Shown: positions 1-10,902 of the stretch, piece by piece
Position numbering within the stretch: position 1 is the first letter of the stretch
Layout: each line of letters starts with the position of its first letter
Source of the DNA: Cavia porcellus
Lineage: Eukaryota; Chordata; Mammalia; Rodentia; Caviidae
Direction of reading: 5' to 3'
Length of the DNA: 64,000 nucleotides
Assembly (NCBI RefSeq): GCF_034190915.1
Contig: NW_026947486.1
Span: forward strand, 25,331,344 to 25,395,343
The notes under the pieces: model-generated
Database searches by the model: none
The model's input: the letters and a program-made list of their open reading frames with translations, nothing else
Told to the model about the DNA's origin: nothing
Made by a program: the position numbers and the translations under genes

Positions 1-480
1 CTCTTTGTTCTTGGAATGATCATCCTCCAGCCTTGCACATGTGATCAATTTCCAGCTTCAACAGCTCCCAAGATTGTACCACTGCCTACATACAGCAGAA
101 ATCACTGATTTGCCTTACTACAGGTCACTATTTGGGTTGCCAAAGTGTCTACACTAAAATCGTAGACCAGTTTGTTTATTTCCAAAGAACTGAGGCCTGG
201 GCCAAAAATGCTGAAAACTTCAGCACAGAAAACAAATTGTAAAAGTAGGAACATGAGAAAACAAGACAATTAAATGCCTCCAAAACTCCCAAATCCCCAA
301 AAGCCATTCCAGAGGTATCAAGGGTGAGAAAATCATAAAGAACATAGCAGAAATATCTGAAATGGTATCAGTGGAGGTAACAAATGGTTCAATAAAGTGT
401 TTGGCAAACTGAATGAAGGCATAAACAGACAATAACCCAAATTAAACAAATGTTCACTGAATCTAGAGAACACACTAATA
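1..480. other. Unassigned AT-rich stretch
   Basis: I recognise no gene or repeat family here with confidence. The segment from about 252 on, which starts with an ATG followed by codons for R-K-Q, is A-rich and looks loosely like decayed L1 ORF1 coiled-coil sequence on the plus strand, but every frame is broken. It directly precedes the L1 5'UTR units at 481. Confidence 0.35.
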
Positions 481-954
481 AAAATCTAGTAAAGAGCAGC
501 TACCAGGGGCCTGAATTCAGTCCTGTGCACTGAATGTGCATGGGTTGAATCCCAGCACCCAGGAAAGCCTTAGAACATCACTCCCAGACAGTAAGACCAT
601 GCTGTTTCTGAAATCACTGGAGGACACCCTGGGCTTACTGGTCTACACCCAGTGAACCCCAAATGTCTAGCAGGGGCCGGAGTTCAGTTCTGGGCACTGA
701 ACGTGCATGGGTTGAATCCCAGTGCACAGGGAAAGCCTTGGAATGTCACTCCCTGGTGATAAGACCATGCCCTGTATCTGAAATCACCAGAGTATGCACA
801 AGAAGTCTGTGTAGGCCTAACTGGGCCATGCCCAGTGAACTCCAAGAGTCTAGCATGGGCCTAAATTCACTCTTGGAAGCCAAAGTGGGCCAGGTGATTC
901 CTAGTGCATGGGGGAACATCTGACATATTGCTCAGAACTGGGAAACATGGGAAA
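481..954 (+). repeat. L1 5'UTR tandem units (~175 bp)
   Basis: Two and a half direct repeats. The anchor gggcctgaattcag and its variants recurs near 508, 674 and 857, a spacing of 166 and 183 bp. Each unit carries a run like gggttgaatcccag followed by aaagcctt and then aagaccatg. The array ends just upstream of the L1 ORF1 start at 955, so I read it as the monomer-type promoter/5'UTR of the following L1. The third unit is shortened and diverged. Confidence 0.6.
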
Positions 955-1650
955 ATGACTAAACAAAAGAATGAAATGCAATCTCAAACTTCCAGCCCAA
1001 CCCAAGCAAGCCTAGGAGACATAGACACAGAACATATAAGCCATACACCTGAAATTCATGAAATGATAATAACTGTAGTAAAGAAATGACTCCGGGAAGC
1101 TATAAAAGAACTCAGATCAAAAATACCCTCCAGGTAGAAGAAGAAATGATGAATATGATGAAAGAAATGCTCAATACATATAAAGAAGACATAGTTAAAA
1201 AATTAGAGGAACAATGCAAAAAGATGGAAACCTTCAGTGAACAATAGGAGAAACAAACAGAATGCATGAAGCAGATTCAAAGAGATATCCAGGAAATCAA
1301 AAATTCCATCAAAAGTTGGCAAAATCACCTCAATGAAAGTGAAGATAGAATTTCAGACCTCAAAGACAAGAGTGTAGCTAGTGAACGGGAAAGGAAAGAT
1401 CTTTTGAAAAATAATAAGGATCCAGGAAATAACAATTTAAAAACTTCAAGACGCTGTAAGGAAAAACAACATAAGATTGATAGGTATAAATGGAAAAGAA
1501 GGTGACAACACAAATGATATCAAACTGTCCTTCAAAATGGTTAGAGAAATAAGATACTTCCATGACAAAGAACAGCTGCACAACTCCATGACCACCAAAC
1601 CAACCCTGCAAAAATACTGAAAGACATTTTAGACACACACAGGAAAAAAT
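955..1650 (+). pseudogene. L1 ORF1 remnant with internal deletion
   Basis: ORF1p is the trimeric RNA-binding chaperone of LINE-1. The ATG at 955 opens MTKQKNEMQSQTSS, the same N-terminus seen in the minus-strand L1 copies at 5589 and 20415, which fixes the start. A stop falls at about 1087. A second stretch at 1266-1505 reads as a heptad-rich coiled coil (NESEDRISDLKDK). The sequence then jumps at about 1515 to the C-terminal end of the protein (YFHDKEQ...MTTKPTL), so the RRM and most of the C-terminal domain, roughly 500 bp, are missing compared with the copy at 19435-20415. Confidence 0.75.
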
Positions 1651-1734
1651 CACCAAGGCAAACAAATAGAGGGGTAAGGTAAAGAAAGACTCAACAGCGT
1701 TAAAGATAACATGTCAAAAGTAAATGAATATACA

Positions 1735-3103
1735 TGAGTTATAACCATTAATGTAAGTGGCCTAAATTCACCAATTAAAAGAAACACACTGGCAGAATGG
1801 ATAAAGAAACAGCATCTAACCATATGCTGTATACAGGAAACTCTGCTAACCAAGAAAGAAACTCATAGACTGAAAGTCAAAGGATGGAAAACAATACTCC
1901 ATAAAACAGCATCTTCCAAAGAAGCAGGGGTGCCTATTCTGTTTGCATACAATGTGAGCTTCAAGCTAAGAATGATCCAAAGAGTAAAAAAAAATGTCAC
2001 TACCTACTGGTTAGGGGAAAACTTCAAGAGGAAGAGATAATACTTTTAAATATATATGCACCAAATTCCAGAGCACTCAGTTATACAAAGCAAGTGTTTT
2101 ACAGAAATTAAAAATCAAATAAGCAATAACACAATTATAATAGAAGACTACAACACACAATTGAAACAAAGGGGCAGATCAACCACACAGAAAATCACAC
2201 ACAAAAAAAGTAACAGAACTGAATCACACCTGTGAATAAATGGACTTGATAAGACATATACAGAGTGTTCCATCAAACAATATCAGAATATACATTCTTC
2301 TCAGCAGTACATGGGACATTATCTAAAATAAACATATATTATCCCACAGAACATATTTAAGCAAATGCAAAAGAATTAAAATTATCCCATGCAGATTATC
2401 AGATCATATTGCCATGAAATTAGAAATTATTGATAAAAGAAACCGCAAAAACTCCACAAATACATGGAAATTGAATAATGCACTGTTGAGCAATCAGTGG
2501 GTCACAGAAGAAATTCAAAAAGAAATTAAACAATACCTATAAGCAAATGAAAATACAAATACAACTTACTGGAATCTGGGGGATGCAATGAAAGCTGCCC
2601 TCAGAGGAAAATTATTGCACTGAATTCCCACATTAAGAAAACAGAGTGAATGCAAATAACCTGATGCTACACTTGAAGCATCTAGAAAAAGAAGAGCAAC
2701 TCAAAACCAAAGCCAAAAGAAGGGAGGAAATTATAAAAATCAGAGCAGAAATTAATGCAATAGAGACTAGGAAAACAATCCAAAGAATCAATGAATCAAA
2801 GAGTTGGTTCTTTGAAAGAATAAACAAAATTGATAAAACCCTAGCCAACTTTATTTAAAAAGGGAATAAAAAGCTCAAATTCATGCAATAAGGAATGAAA
2901 AAGGCGAAATTACTACAGACTCTGTGGACATACAGAAGATCATCAACACCTATTTCAAAAACCTCTACTCTTATAGGTTCCATAACACAGAAGTAATGCA
3001 CAGATTCCTAGGAACACATGAAGTACCAAAGCTAGGTCAAGAAGATATAAAACTGCTGAATAACCCAATTTCTATTAATGAAATTGAAAATGCAATAAAC
3101 CCT
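1735..3103 (+). pseudogene. L1 ORF2 remnant: endonuclease and linker
   Basis: ORF2p provides endonuclease and reverse transcriptase for target-primed reverse transcription. The start of the APE-like endonuclease is visible as INVSGLNSPIKRN at about 1744 and CCIQETLL at about 1830, which hold the catalytic Asn and Glu. The linker with the LKHLEKEEQ...[15 protein letters not shown] segment lies at 2660-2760. Several stops and frameshifts break the frame. The copy ends before the fingers and palm of the RT. Confidence 0.8.
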
Positions 3104-3109
3104 TAATTT

Positions 3110-4140
3110 TTAGATTGTTTTCTTAGTCTGTATTGCATTGACTTCTGCTCTGATTTTTATAATTTCCTCTCTTCTTTTGGCTTTGGACTTGACTTGCTCT
3201 TCTTTTTCTAGATGTTTGAGGTGCAACATCAGGTTATTTATTTGTATTCGTTCTGTTTTCCTGATGTGGGAATTCTGTGCAATAAATTTTCCTCTGAGGA
3301 CAGCTTTCATTGCATCCCACAGATTCTGGTAAGTTGTATTTGTGTTTTCACTTGTTTGTAGGTATTGTTTAATTTCTTCTGTGACCCACTGATTATTCAA
3401 GAGTGTGTTATTCAGTTTCTTGTGTTTGTGGGATTTTTGCAGTATCTTTTATCATTAATTACTAATTTCATGGTGTTATGATCTGATAAAACGCAAGGGA
3501 TAATTTCAACTGTTTTGCATTTATTTAAATATGTTCTGTGAGTTAATATATGGTCTATTTTAGAGACTGACCCATGTACTGCTGAGAAGAATGTGTATTC
3601 TATTTATCATTGAGTGGAATACTCTGTATCAAGTCCATTTGTTCACAGGTTTGATACAGTTCTTTTATTTCTTTGCTGATGTTCTGTCTGGTTGATCTTT
3701 GCACTGGTGTCAGTGATGTGTTAAGATCTCCTGTTATAATTGTATTACTGCTAATTTGGTTTTTCATTTCTGGTAATACTTGTCTTATATAACTGGGTGC
3801 TCTGGAATTAGATGCATATATATTAAATTAGTTATCTCTTCCTCTTGAAGTTTGCCCCTAACCAGTATGTAGTGACCTTCTTTATCTCTTCTGATCATTA
3901 ATGGTTTGAAGTTCACATTGTCTACAAACAGAATAGCTACCCTCACTTTTTTGGGGGGTTCCTGTTGCATGAAGTATTGTATTCCATCCTTTGACTTTCA
4001 GTCTGTGAGTATCCTTTTGGGTTAGATGGGTTTCTTGTAGACAGCATATAGTTGGATTTTGTTTCTTGATCCATTCTGCCAGTCTGTTTCTTTATTGGTG
4101 CATTGAGACCATTTCCATTAATTGGTTATAACTGTTATAT
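3110..4140 (-). pseudogene. L1 ORF2 remnant: endonuclease, minus strand
   Basis: The minus frame shows the endonuclease core (KVRVAILFVDNVNF near 3940) and the linker ([15 protein letters not shown]...[11 protein letters not shown] at 3110-3250), in the usual L1 order. A frame of 96 codons at 3110-3400 is the longest open piece. It ends at the TKKTI segment, about 320 bp earlier in ORF2 than the break of the plus-strand copy at 3103, so the two halves are not one simple element cut in two. Confidence 0.75.
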
Positions 4141-4234
4141 ACCGGTTTATTGTTAGCATGTTCTCTTTCTGCTGTTGCATCTTTATCTTTGTGTTCTGTT
4201 TAATTGTTTGCTTTGTTTAGTGTTTTTTTCCTAA

Positions 4235-5589
4235 GTGTATGTAAACTTTCAGTATTCTTTGCAGGGTTGGCTTGGTGATCATGAAGTTCTTCAGCTGTTC
4301 TTTGTCATGGAAGCATCTTATTTCTCCATCAGTTTTGAAGGACAGTTTTTCAAGGTACATCAGTCTAGGTTGGAAATCATTTTCCTTTAGGATCTGAAAT
4401 ATTTCACTCCATGCTCTTCTTGACTTTATTGCTTGTCTGCTATGAAATCTGATAGGTTTTCTTTATAGGTGATCTGTCTTTTCTCTCTGAAAGCTTTTAA
4501 TATTCTATTCTTTTGTTTGACTTCTGAGATGGTGATTATTATATGTCTGTGTCATGGTTTATGTTTGTGTCCCCCAGGCCTCATGTGTTTGCATTGTTCA
4601 TTTGTGATGGTTCATTGTATAGTGCTTGGATTGATGGTGTCAGTGCTCCACCCACATAGGGATGGAGTCAGGATGTGATGTAATGGCAGGAAGAAGGTGT
4701 GTCTTTTTCTTTGCTGGTTCCAGCTTGCTGTTTGCAGCCGCCATGAATGGCGGTCCAGCCATGCCCACCTGTCTTGGAGCCAACTTAGTGTGGACTGAAA
4801 CCTCCAAAAACTGTAAGAAATAAACCTTTCCTTTCCCAACTTGGGCATCAGGTATTTTGTCTCAGTGACAAGCATAAAGTGACTAAGACAGTCTGGGTGT
4901 AGTTTTATTTTGGTTATGGCTCTTTGGAGTTCTATATGCTTCATTGATCTTAATATCAGTTTCCAATCTCATGTTTGGGAAGTTTTCAGCTATTATTTCT
5001 CTAATTATCATCTTGACATCCTTTATGTTGTCCCCTTCTTTTTCATTTATCCCTATCAACCTTATTTTTTTTTCTTCATGTCATCTTGCAGGTGCTGAAT
5101 TGTTGAATTGCAGGTGTGTAATTGTTATTTCCTGATTTCTTGCTATTTTTAAAAGATCTTTCCTTTCCTGTTTACTGGCTGCAATCTTGTCTTCAAGATC
5201 TGAAATTCTATCTTCACATTCATTGAGGCAGTTTTTACAACTTTCAATGGAATTTTTGATTTCCTGTATATCTCTTTGCATCTGCTTTATATATTGTTTG
5301 TTTCTTATATTGTCCATCCAGAGATTCTATCTTTTTGTTTAGTTCCTCCGATTTTTTAACTGTGTCTTCTTGAGCTATGTTCAGCATCTCCTTCATTTCT
5401 TTTATCATTTCTTCTTTTACCTGAGATATTATTTCAAGTTTGAATTCCTTTAAGGTTTCCCGGAGTTGCTTCTTTATTTCAGTGACTATTATTTCAGGTA
5501 TTTCAGGCATATGGCATGTACATGGCTCCTAGGCTTTCTTGGGATGGGCTGGATGTTAGAGATTGCATTTTGGTCTTTCATTTTATCAT
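4235..5589 (-). pseudogene. L1 ORF1 remnant split by an LTR
   Basis: ORF1p remnant on the minus strand. The ATG at 5589 is aligned with the starts at 955 and 20415 by the shared KMQSLTSSPSQE segment. Frame 5510-5244 carries the N-terminal coiled coil (EEMIKEMKEMLNIAQEDTVKK) and 5317-5081 continues it (NECEDRISDLEDK). The RRM and C-terminal region resumes on both sides of a solo MaLR LTR (4550-4890). The frame has several stops, including one four codons after the ATG. Confidence 0.75.
4550..4890 (+). mobile_element. Solo MaLR-type LTR with 5-bp TSD
   Basis: A 341-bp LTR beginning tgtcatggttta and ending gtgactaagaca, flanked on both sides by the exact 5-bp duplication gtctg (4545-4549 and 4891-4895). 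A polyadenylation signal aataaa lies at 4819-4824. This layout, including the phrase ctgtaagaaataaacc, is typical of ERVL-MaLR LTRs. It is inserted in the minus-strand L1 ORF1 and is therefore younger than that L1. Its closest relatives in the window are the LTRs at 52158 and 54046. Confidence 0.85.
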
Positions 5590-6617
5590 TTTCCTATATT
5601 TGTGTACTTCAAGTGTTATTCCAAACCTTCCCCTGAGTGTTGGAAATCGTCTCATGTCCTGGACTACTGGGACTCCTCTGGTAGTGAAGCTCCCTCCTTG
5701 GGCAGTGAAGCCCCTGGATTAAAAGAATGTTGCCAGGCTCCTCTCAGGTAGAGCCTCCTCAAGCTACACAGCTCAGCCCTCTGGCAGCAAAGCTCCCCTG
5801 AGGGAAAGAAGGCCACCTGGTGTGGTCCAGGCAATCCCAAATCCTGCTAAGCCCAATCTAGTGTGGCTGCAAGCCCGGCGGGCCCCCAACCCCATAAAGC
5901 AAGGATCTCATACTCTCCTAGGTATTGGATGTTGTGTAACCATCCAGCTTCTTGGATGGCAACGCTCCCCACGCTGATAGAGGGTCCCCTGTGGCCTAGG
6001 TTGGCTTCAAACCTCCTCGACAGGGCTGCTCCCTCCTCCACGTGGTGGCAGTAGTGCTCTTGATCTCCAGGAGGAAAGAAGGCAAGGTATGAGCAATTTC
6101 CCGCAGCTTGGCCCTGTTCCTTCCTTCAGGTGGGGCAGCTGCTGTGTGTTCTCTGGGTGAGGGAGGGTGGTTGGCAAGGCTTGAATGGGGTACTGCGGCT
6201 TGGCTCAGCTCACTCCTCCCAGAGGGCAGCTGCTTTGTGCCCTTCAGGTTAGAGAGGGCAGTTCTCAAGGCTGGAACTAGGTCCCACGGCTCAGCCCAGG
6301 TCCCTCCTCCCAGGCAGCTGTGGTGTGGCTTCAGGTGAGAGGGGGTGGTCCACAAGGATGGAACAAGGTCCCGTGGCTTGGCCCAGCTCTCTGTTCCCAG
6401 CGGGCAGCTGCAGTGTGCCCTTCGGGTGAGAAGGGGCAGTTGGCAAGGCCGGAATGGGTTCCTGCAGTTCAGCCCAGATCACTCTTCCTGGCAGGCAGCT
6501 GCTATGTGCCCTTCGTGTGAGAGAGGGTAGTCTGCAAATCTGGGCGGCTTGGCCCAGGTCCCTCTTCCTGGCGGGGAGCTGCAGTGTGGCCTTCGGGTGA
6601 GAGAGCACAGTCCGCCA
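5590..6617 (-). repeat. L1 5'UTR with ~90-bp tandem array
   Basis: This is the GC-rich region upstream of ORF1 on the minus strand. The anchor gcagctg with flanking sequence recurs at 6135, 6226, 6314, 6404 and 6495, and as ggagctg at 6575, giving spacings of 91, 88, 90, 91 and 80 bp; an earlier degenerate unit starts near 6045. Plus-strand phrases such as cttcgggtgagag recur in each unit. The part from 5590 to about 6045 is non-repetitive leader. I infer a promoter role from its position only. Confidence 0.7.
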
Positions 6618-7455
6618 AAATCAATAGCATTTCTATACACTAACAACAAAACCACTGAGAGAGAAATAAGAAATAGCCATATCCTTCACAATAGCATCCA
6701 CCAAAATGAAACACTTAGGAATTAATCTAACAAAAGAAGCAAAAGACCTATTCAGGAAAAATGATAATATTCTTAAAGAAGAAATGCAAGAGGACCTCAG
6801 AAAATGGAAAGACATCTCTTGTTCATGGATAGGAAAAGCAAACATTGTGAAAATGGCCATTCTCACAAAATTGTTATACAAACAAACAGATCCCAATCAA
6901 ACTACCACTGGAATACCTCACAGATCTAGAGAAATCACTCCTAAAATTCACGTGGAACCAGAAAAGATCTAGAATAACAAAGGCAATTCTAAGCAACAAA
7001 GTCAAGAGAGGAGGCATCACAATCTTTGACTTGAAGTTATACTACAAAGCTACTGTAATAAATCAGCATGGTACTGGAATAAAAACAAACCTGAAGATCA
7101 GTGGAATAGATCAAAATATATAACTATAATTACAAACACACTCAGTCACCTTATCTTTGATAAAGCAGCCAAAGATGTCCACTGGAAGAAAGATTGTCTC
7201 TTCAATAAATGGTGCTGGAAAACCTGACTCTCCATATGCCAAAAACTAAAACTAGACCCATGCCAATCAGCACATACAAATCTAAAGTCTAAATGCATCA
7301 AAAGTCTAAATAAAAAGTCTAAATATTGAAACATAAACTCTGTTGGAAGACAGAGTAGGTAGAAATCTTGAAGACACAGGGGTAGGTAGAAAATGAATGA
7401 ACAAGAGTCAAACTGCATATGAAATACTTCATAGAATCAGTAACTGGGATTTGCC
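6618..7455 (+). pseudogene. L1 ORF2 C-terminal fragment
   Basis: Plus-strand ORF2 fragment starting in the RT thumb region (SIAFLYTNN equivalent at 6624) and running through [10 protein letters not shown] to the connector before the cysteine motif. It begins exactly where the minus-strand 5'UTR array ends and stops at about 7455, where ORF1 sequence of another L1 starts. It has no 3'UTR. Frames are short, the longest being 88 codons at 6706-6972. Confidence 0.75.
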
Positions 7456-7469
7456 CTATTTGTTATCAA

Positions 7470-7790
7470 GTAACAGCATATAAAGAGAACACTAAAAGCT
7501 GTTAGAGAAAAGACACAACTTACCTATCAAAGAAAGCCAATTATAATCGCAGCAGACTTTTCAGCTGAAACCCTCAAATCAAGACGAACTTGGAGTGAGG
7601 AGTTTTAAGTCTTAAAAGAAAACAACTTTCAACCCAGACTGATGTACACAGCAAAACATTCATTCAAATTTAATGAAGAAACAAAATACTTCCATGACAA
7701 GAACAACTGAAGAAATTCATGTCCACCAAACCAACCTTAGCAAGAGTGTTGAAAGACATGCTAGATAGAGATAAACATGACCACAGTCCC
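7470..7790 (+). pseudogene. L1 ORF1 C-terminal fragment
   Basis: RNA-binding C-terminal domain of ORF1p, recognisable from AVREKTQLTYQ, ADFSAETLKSR and NNFQPRLMYTAK in sequence, followed by MSTKPTLARVLKDMLD at 7719. The N-terminal coiled coil and most of the RRM are absent, consistent with 5' truncation. A stop interrupts the domain before NNFQPRL. Confidence 0.75.
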
Positions 7791-9723
7791 CAGGACAACA
7801 ACAGAAAGAAAACACCAGGTAGGACAAACAAACAAATGGGAAAAGCAGCGAGTAAGAAACTGGAACATCACATAGCAAAGTCGAGCCAGTACATATCCGT
7901 TACATCCATAAATGTAAAGGGCCTCAATTCACCTATCAAATGAAATAGCTTGACAGAATGGATCAAGAAACATGATCCCACAATATGCTGTATACAAGAG
8001 ACACATCTGACCTAAAAGGAAACTCATAGGTTAAAACTCAAAAGATGGAAAACTCTATTCCATGCAACAGGAACCCAGAAAAAAGCAGGGATAACTACTC
8101 TATTTGCAGACAATGTGCACTTCAAACTTAAAATGACTAAAAGAAATAAAGAAGTATGCTATATACCCGTTAGTGGAAAAATTCAAGAAGAATTAACAAT
8201 TATAAATATATATACACCATATAAAGGAGTACCCAACTATATAAGTAAAATGCTAATGGACATGACAAACCAAATAAACAAGAACAAATTATAATAAGTG
8301 ACCTTAACAGCCCATTGTCACAAAGAGATAGATCAAGTAGACAAAAAGTCAACAAAGAAATAATAGAACTGAATCATATCTGTGATCAATTGGACTTAGC
8401 AGATGTTTACAGAGTGTTCCACTCAAGCACATCAGCATACACATTCTTCTTAGCTGCACATGGGACATTCTCCAAATTATACCATATATTATCCCATAAA
8501 ATATTCATAAGTAAATGCAAAGGTACTGAAACTATTCCATATGTAATATCTGACCATAGTACACTGAAATTGGAAATGAATGGCAAAAGAAATGGCAAAA
8601 CTTTCATAAATACATGGAACTTAAATAACAACCTTCTGAACAACCAGTGGGATAGATGAAATTAAAGAAGTAATAAAGCAATACCTACAATTCAATGAAA
8701 ATGTGGAAACAACATATTGGAATCTGTGGGATGCAATGAAAGTGATCTAAAGAGCAAAATATATAGCAATACATTGTCATATCAACAAAATAGAGTGAGC
8801 ACAAATAAAGAACCTAATGATTCCACTCAAGCTTCTAGAAAAAGAAGAGCAAGTTAAACCAAAATCTCACAAAAGAGAGGAAATGGTAAATACTAAAGTA
8901 GAAATTAATGAAATTGAAACTAAAAAAGAATCCAAAGAATTAATGAATCAAAGAGCTGAGTTTTGAGAGAATAAACAAAATTGACAACCCTGTGGCTAAC
9001 CTTATAAAGAAAAAGAAAGAAAACCCCAAATTCAGGCAATAAGGACTGAAAATGGGAAATTACTACAGATCCCATGGAAATTCAAAAGATCACCAACACC
9101 TACTTTGAAAATCTCTACTCACAAAGAGTGCAGAACTCAGAGACAATGTACAGATTTTGAGAAATATATAAACTACCAAAGCTCAACCAAGAAGATTTAG
9201 CAATTTTCAATAACACAATATCAGCTATTAAATTTGAAAATGTAATTTAAAACTTACCAACAAAGAAAAGCCCAAGTCTTAATGGATTCATGGCTGAATT
9301 CTACAACAAATGAAAAGATGATTTGATGCCAATACTCCTTAAATCTTTCAATGAAATTGAAAGGGAAGCAATCCTCCCTAAATCATTCCCAGAGGCAAGC
9401 ATTACTCTGATACCAAAACCAGAGAAAGACCCAACCAAAAAGGAGAACTAGAGGCCCATCTCACTAATGAACATTGATGCAAAGATTCTCAATAAAAAGT
9501 GGCAAATATAGTGTAGCACTTCATCAAGAAGATTACACATCATGGCCACCTGGGATTTATTCCAGGAATGCAGGGATGGATGGTTTAACACACACAAATC
9601 AATAAATTTAATACACCACATCAACAGAGCCACAAAATCCCACATAGTCATATCATAAATGCAGAAAATGCTTTTGATAAGTCAAACACATGTTCATGAT
9701 AAAAACTCTTCAGAAACTTGGAA

Positions 9724-9772
9724 TCCAAAATCTCAAAATCTCATATCTCAAAATCTCAAAATCTCATATAAC
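9724..9772 (+). repeat. Short aaaatctc-type simple repeat
   Basis: Five or six imperfect copies of an 8-13-bp unit built from caaaatctcata, inside the RT region of ORF2. It looks like slippage of the L1 coding sequence. Confidence 0.6.
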
Positions 9773-10818
9773 AAACCAACAGCCAACATTATACTAAATG
9801 GGCAAAAACTGAAAGCTTTCACACTAAAATCAGGAACAAGACAAGGATGTCCACTATCACCACTTCTATTCAATATAGTTCAGGGAATACTAGCAATCAG
9901 ATAAGAGAGAAATACAAGAAAAAAGATAGGAAAGGAGGAAGTTAAATTATTACTATAGCAAACCTAAAAAACTCCATTAAAAGACTACTAGAAGTAATAA
10001 ACAAATTCATCAGTGTAGCTGGATATAAAATCAGTACTCAAAAATCAATAGCATTCCTGTACACAAACAAAAAACTCACTAAGAGAGAAAATATGGAAAT
10101 ATCGCCATTCACAATAGCATCTAGAAAAATGAAATACTGAGGGATCAGCCTAACTAAGAAAATAAAAGACCTATATGCTGAAAATTATGCTATGCTAAAA
10201 AAGGAGATTGAAGAGGATATTAGAAAATGGAAGGAATTTCTTTGCTCTTCGCTAGGAAGCACCAACATTGTGAAAATGGCCATACTCCCAAAACTGTTAT
10301 ACAGATTTAATGTAATCCCAATCAAAATATCTTTAAACATATCTAACAGATCTAGAGAAAACACTCCTAAAATTCATTTGAGAATGGAAGAAACCTTTGG
10401 ATAGCAAAGGCAATTCTGGGCCACAAAGGCAAGGCAGGAGGCTTCTCAACTCCTGACTTGAAACTATACTGCAAAACCACAGCGACAAAATCAGCATGGT
10501 ACTGGCAAAGAAATAGACCTGAGGATCTATGGAAGAGATTAGAAGATAGAAACACAATTACAAAGACACTCAGCCACCGGATATTTGAAAAAGGTGCTAA
10601 GCATGTTCACTGGAAGAAGGATAGCCTATTTAATAAATGATGTTGGAAAAACTGGCCTTCCACATGCTGAAGACTGAAACTAGATCCATGCCTATCACCA
10701 TGCAGAAAACTAAAGTCTAAATGGATCTAAAATCAAAATATTTAAACAGAAACACTAAATCTACTGGAAGACAAGATAGGTAGAAGTCTTGGAGACATAG
10801 GAGTAGGCAGATCTAAAT

Positions 10819-10902
10819 TGTTTTTGTGCCAGGGATTGAACTCATGCCCTGACATTTGCCAAGAAGGCACTTATGACACTGAGCTAAGCCCCCAACCTGT
10901 AC
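10819..10902 (-). mobile_element. ID-type SINE
   Basis: Read on the minus strand, this shows a tRNA-like A box (cttagctcagtgtcataag) and a B box (gagttcaatccc) followed by an A-rich tail. It is flanked by the 10-bp direct repeat agatctaaat (10809-10818 and 10903-10912). It is a Pol III-type non-autonomous element moved by L1 machinery. It sits in L1 ORF2. Confidence 0.75.

Larger units (their letters stand above)
481..3103 (+). mobile_element. LINE-1, plus strand, 3'-truncated copy
   Basis: In order this holds the 5'UTR units, an ORF1 remnant, a short spacer, and ORF2 through the endonuclease into the region before the reverse transcriptase. It stops abruptly at about 3103, where the sequence flips to a minus-strand L1. 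There is no RT, C-terminal domain, 3'UTR or poly(A). Both frames are full of stops, so this is a dead copy. Family assignment rests on the ORF2 endonuclease motifs and the repeated similarity to the other L1 copies in the window. Confidence 0.85.
3104..6617 (-). mobile_element. LINE-1, minus strand, 5' half only
   Basis: Read on the minus strand, this runs from a GC-rich 5'UTR (6617-5590) through ORF1 (5589 to about 4235) and the ORF2 endonuclease and linker (about 4140-3110), then stops next to the opposite-strand L1 at 3103. The 3' half, with RT and poly(A), is absent. The head-to-head junction at 3103 and the switch back to plus-strand L1 sequence at 6618 suggest either a 5'-inverted insertion or a nested insertion with later deletion. 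A MaLR LTR sits inside ORF1 at 4550-4890. Confidence 0.8.

Noticed and set aside
5847..6608. Long GC-rich frames on both strands
   Set aside because: Frames of 60-119 codons here arise from the GC-rich tandem array. They lack start context, splice signals or domain content.
6045..6617. CRISPR-like array
   Set aside because: Units are contiguous ~90-bp tandem repeats without alternating spacers and sit in a mammalian L1 5'UTR.
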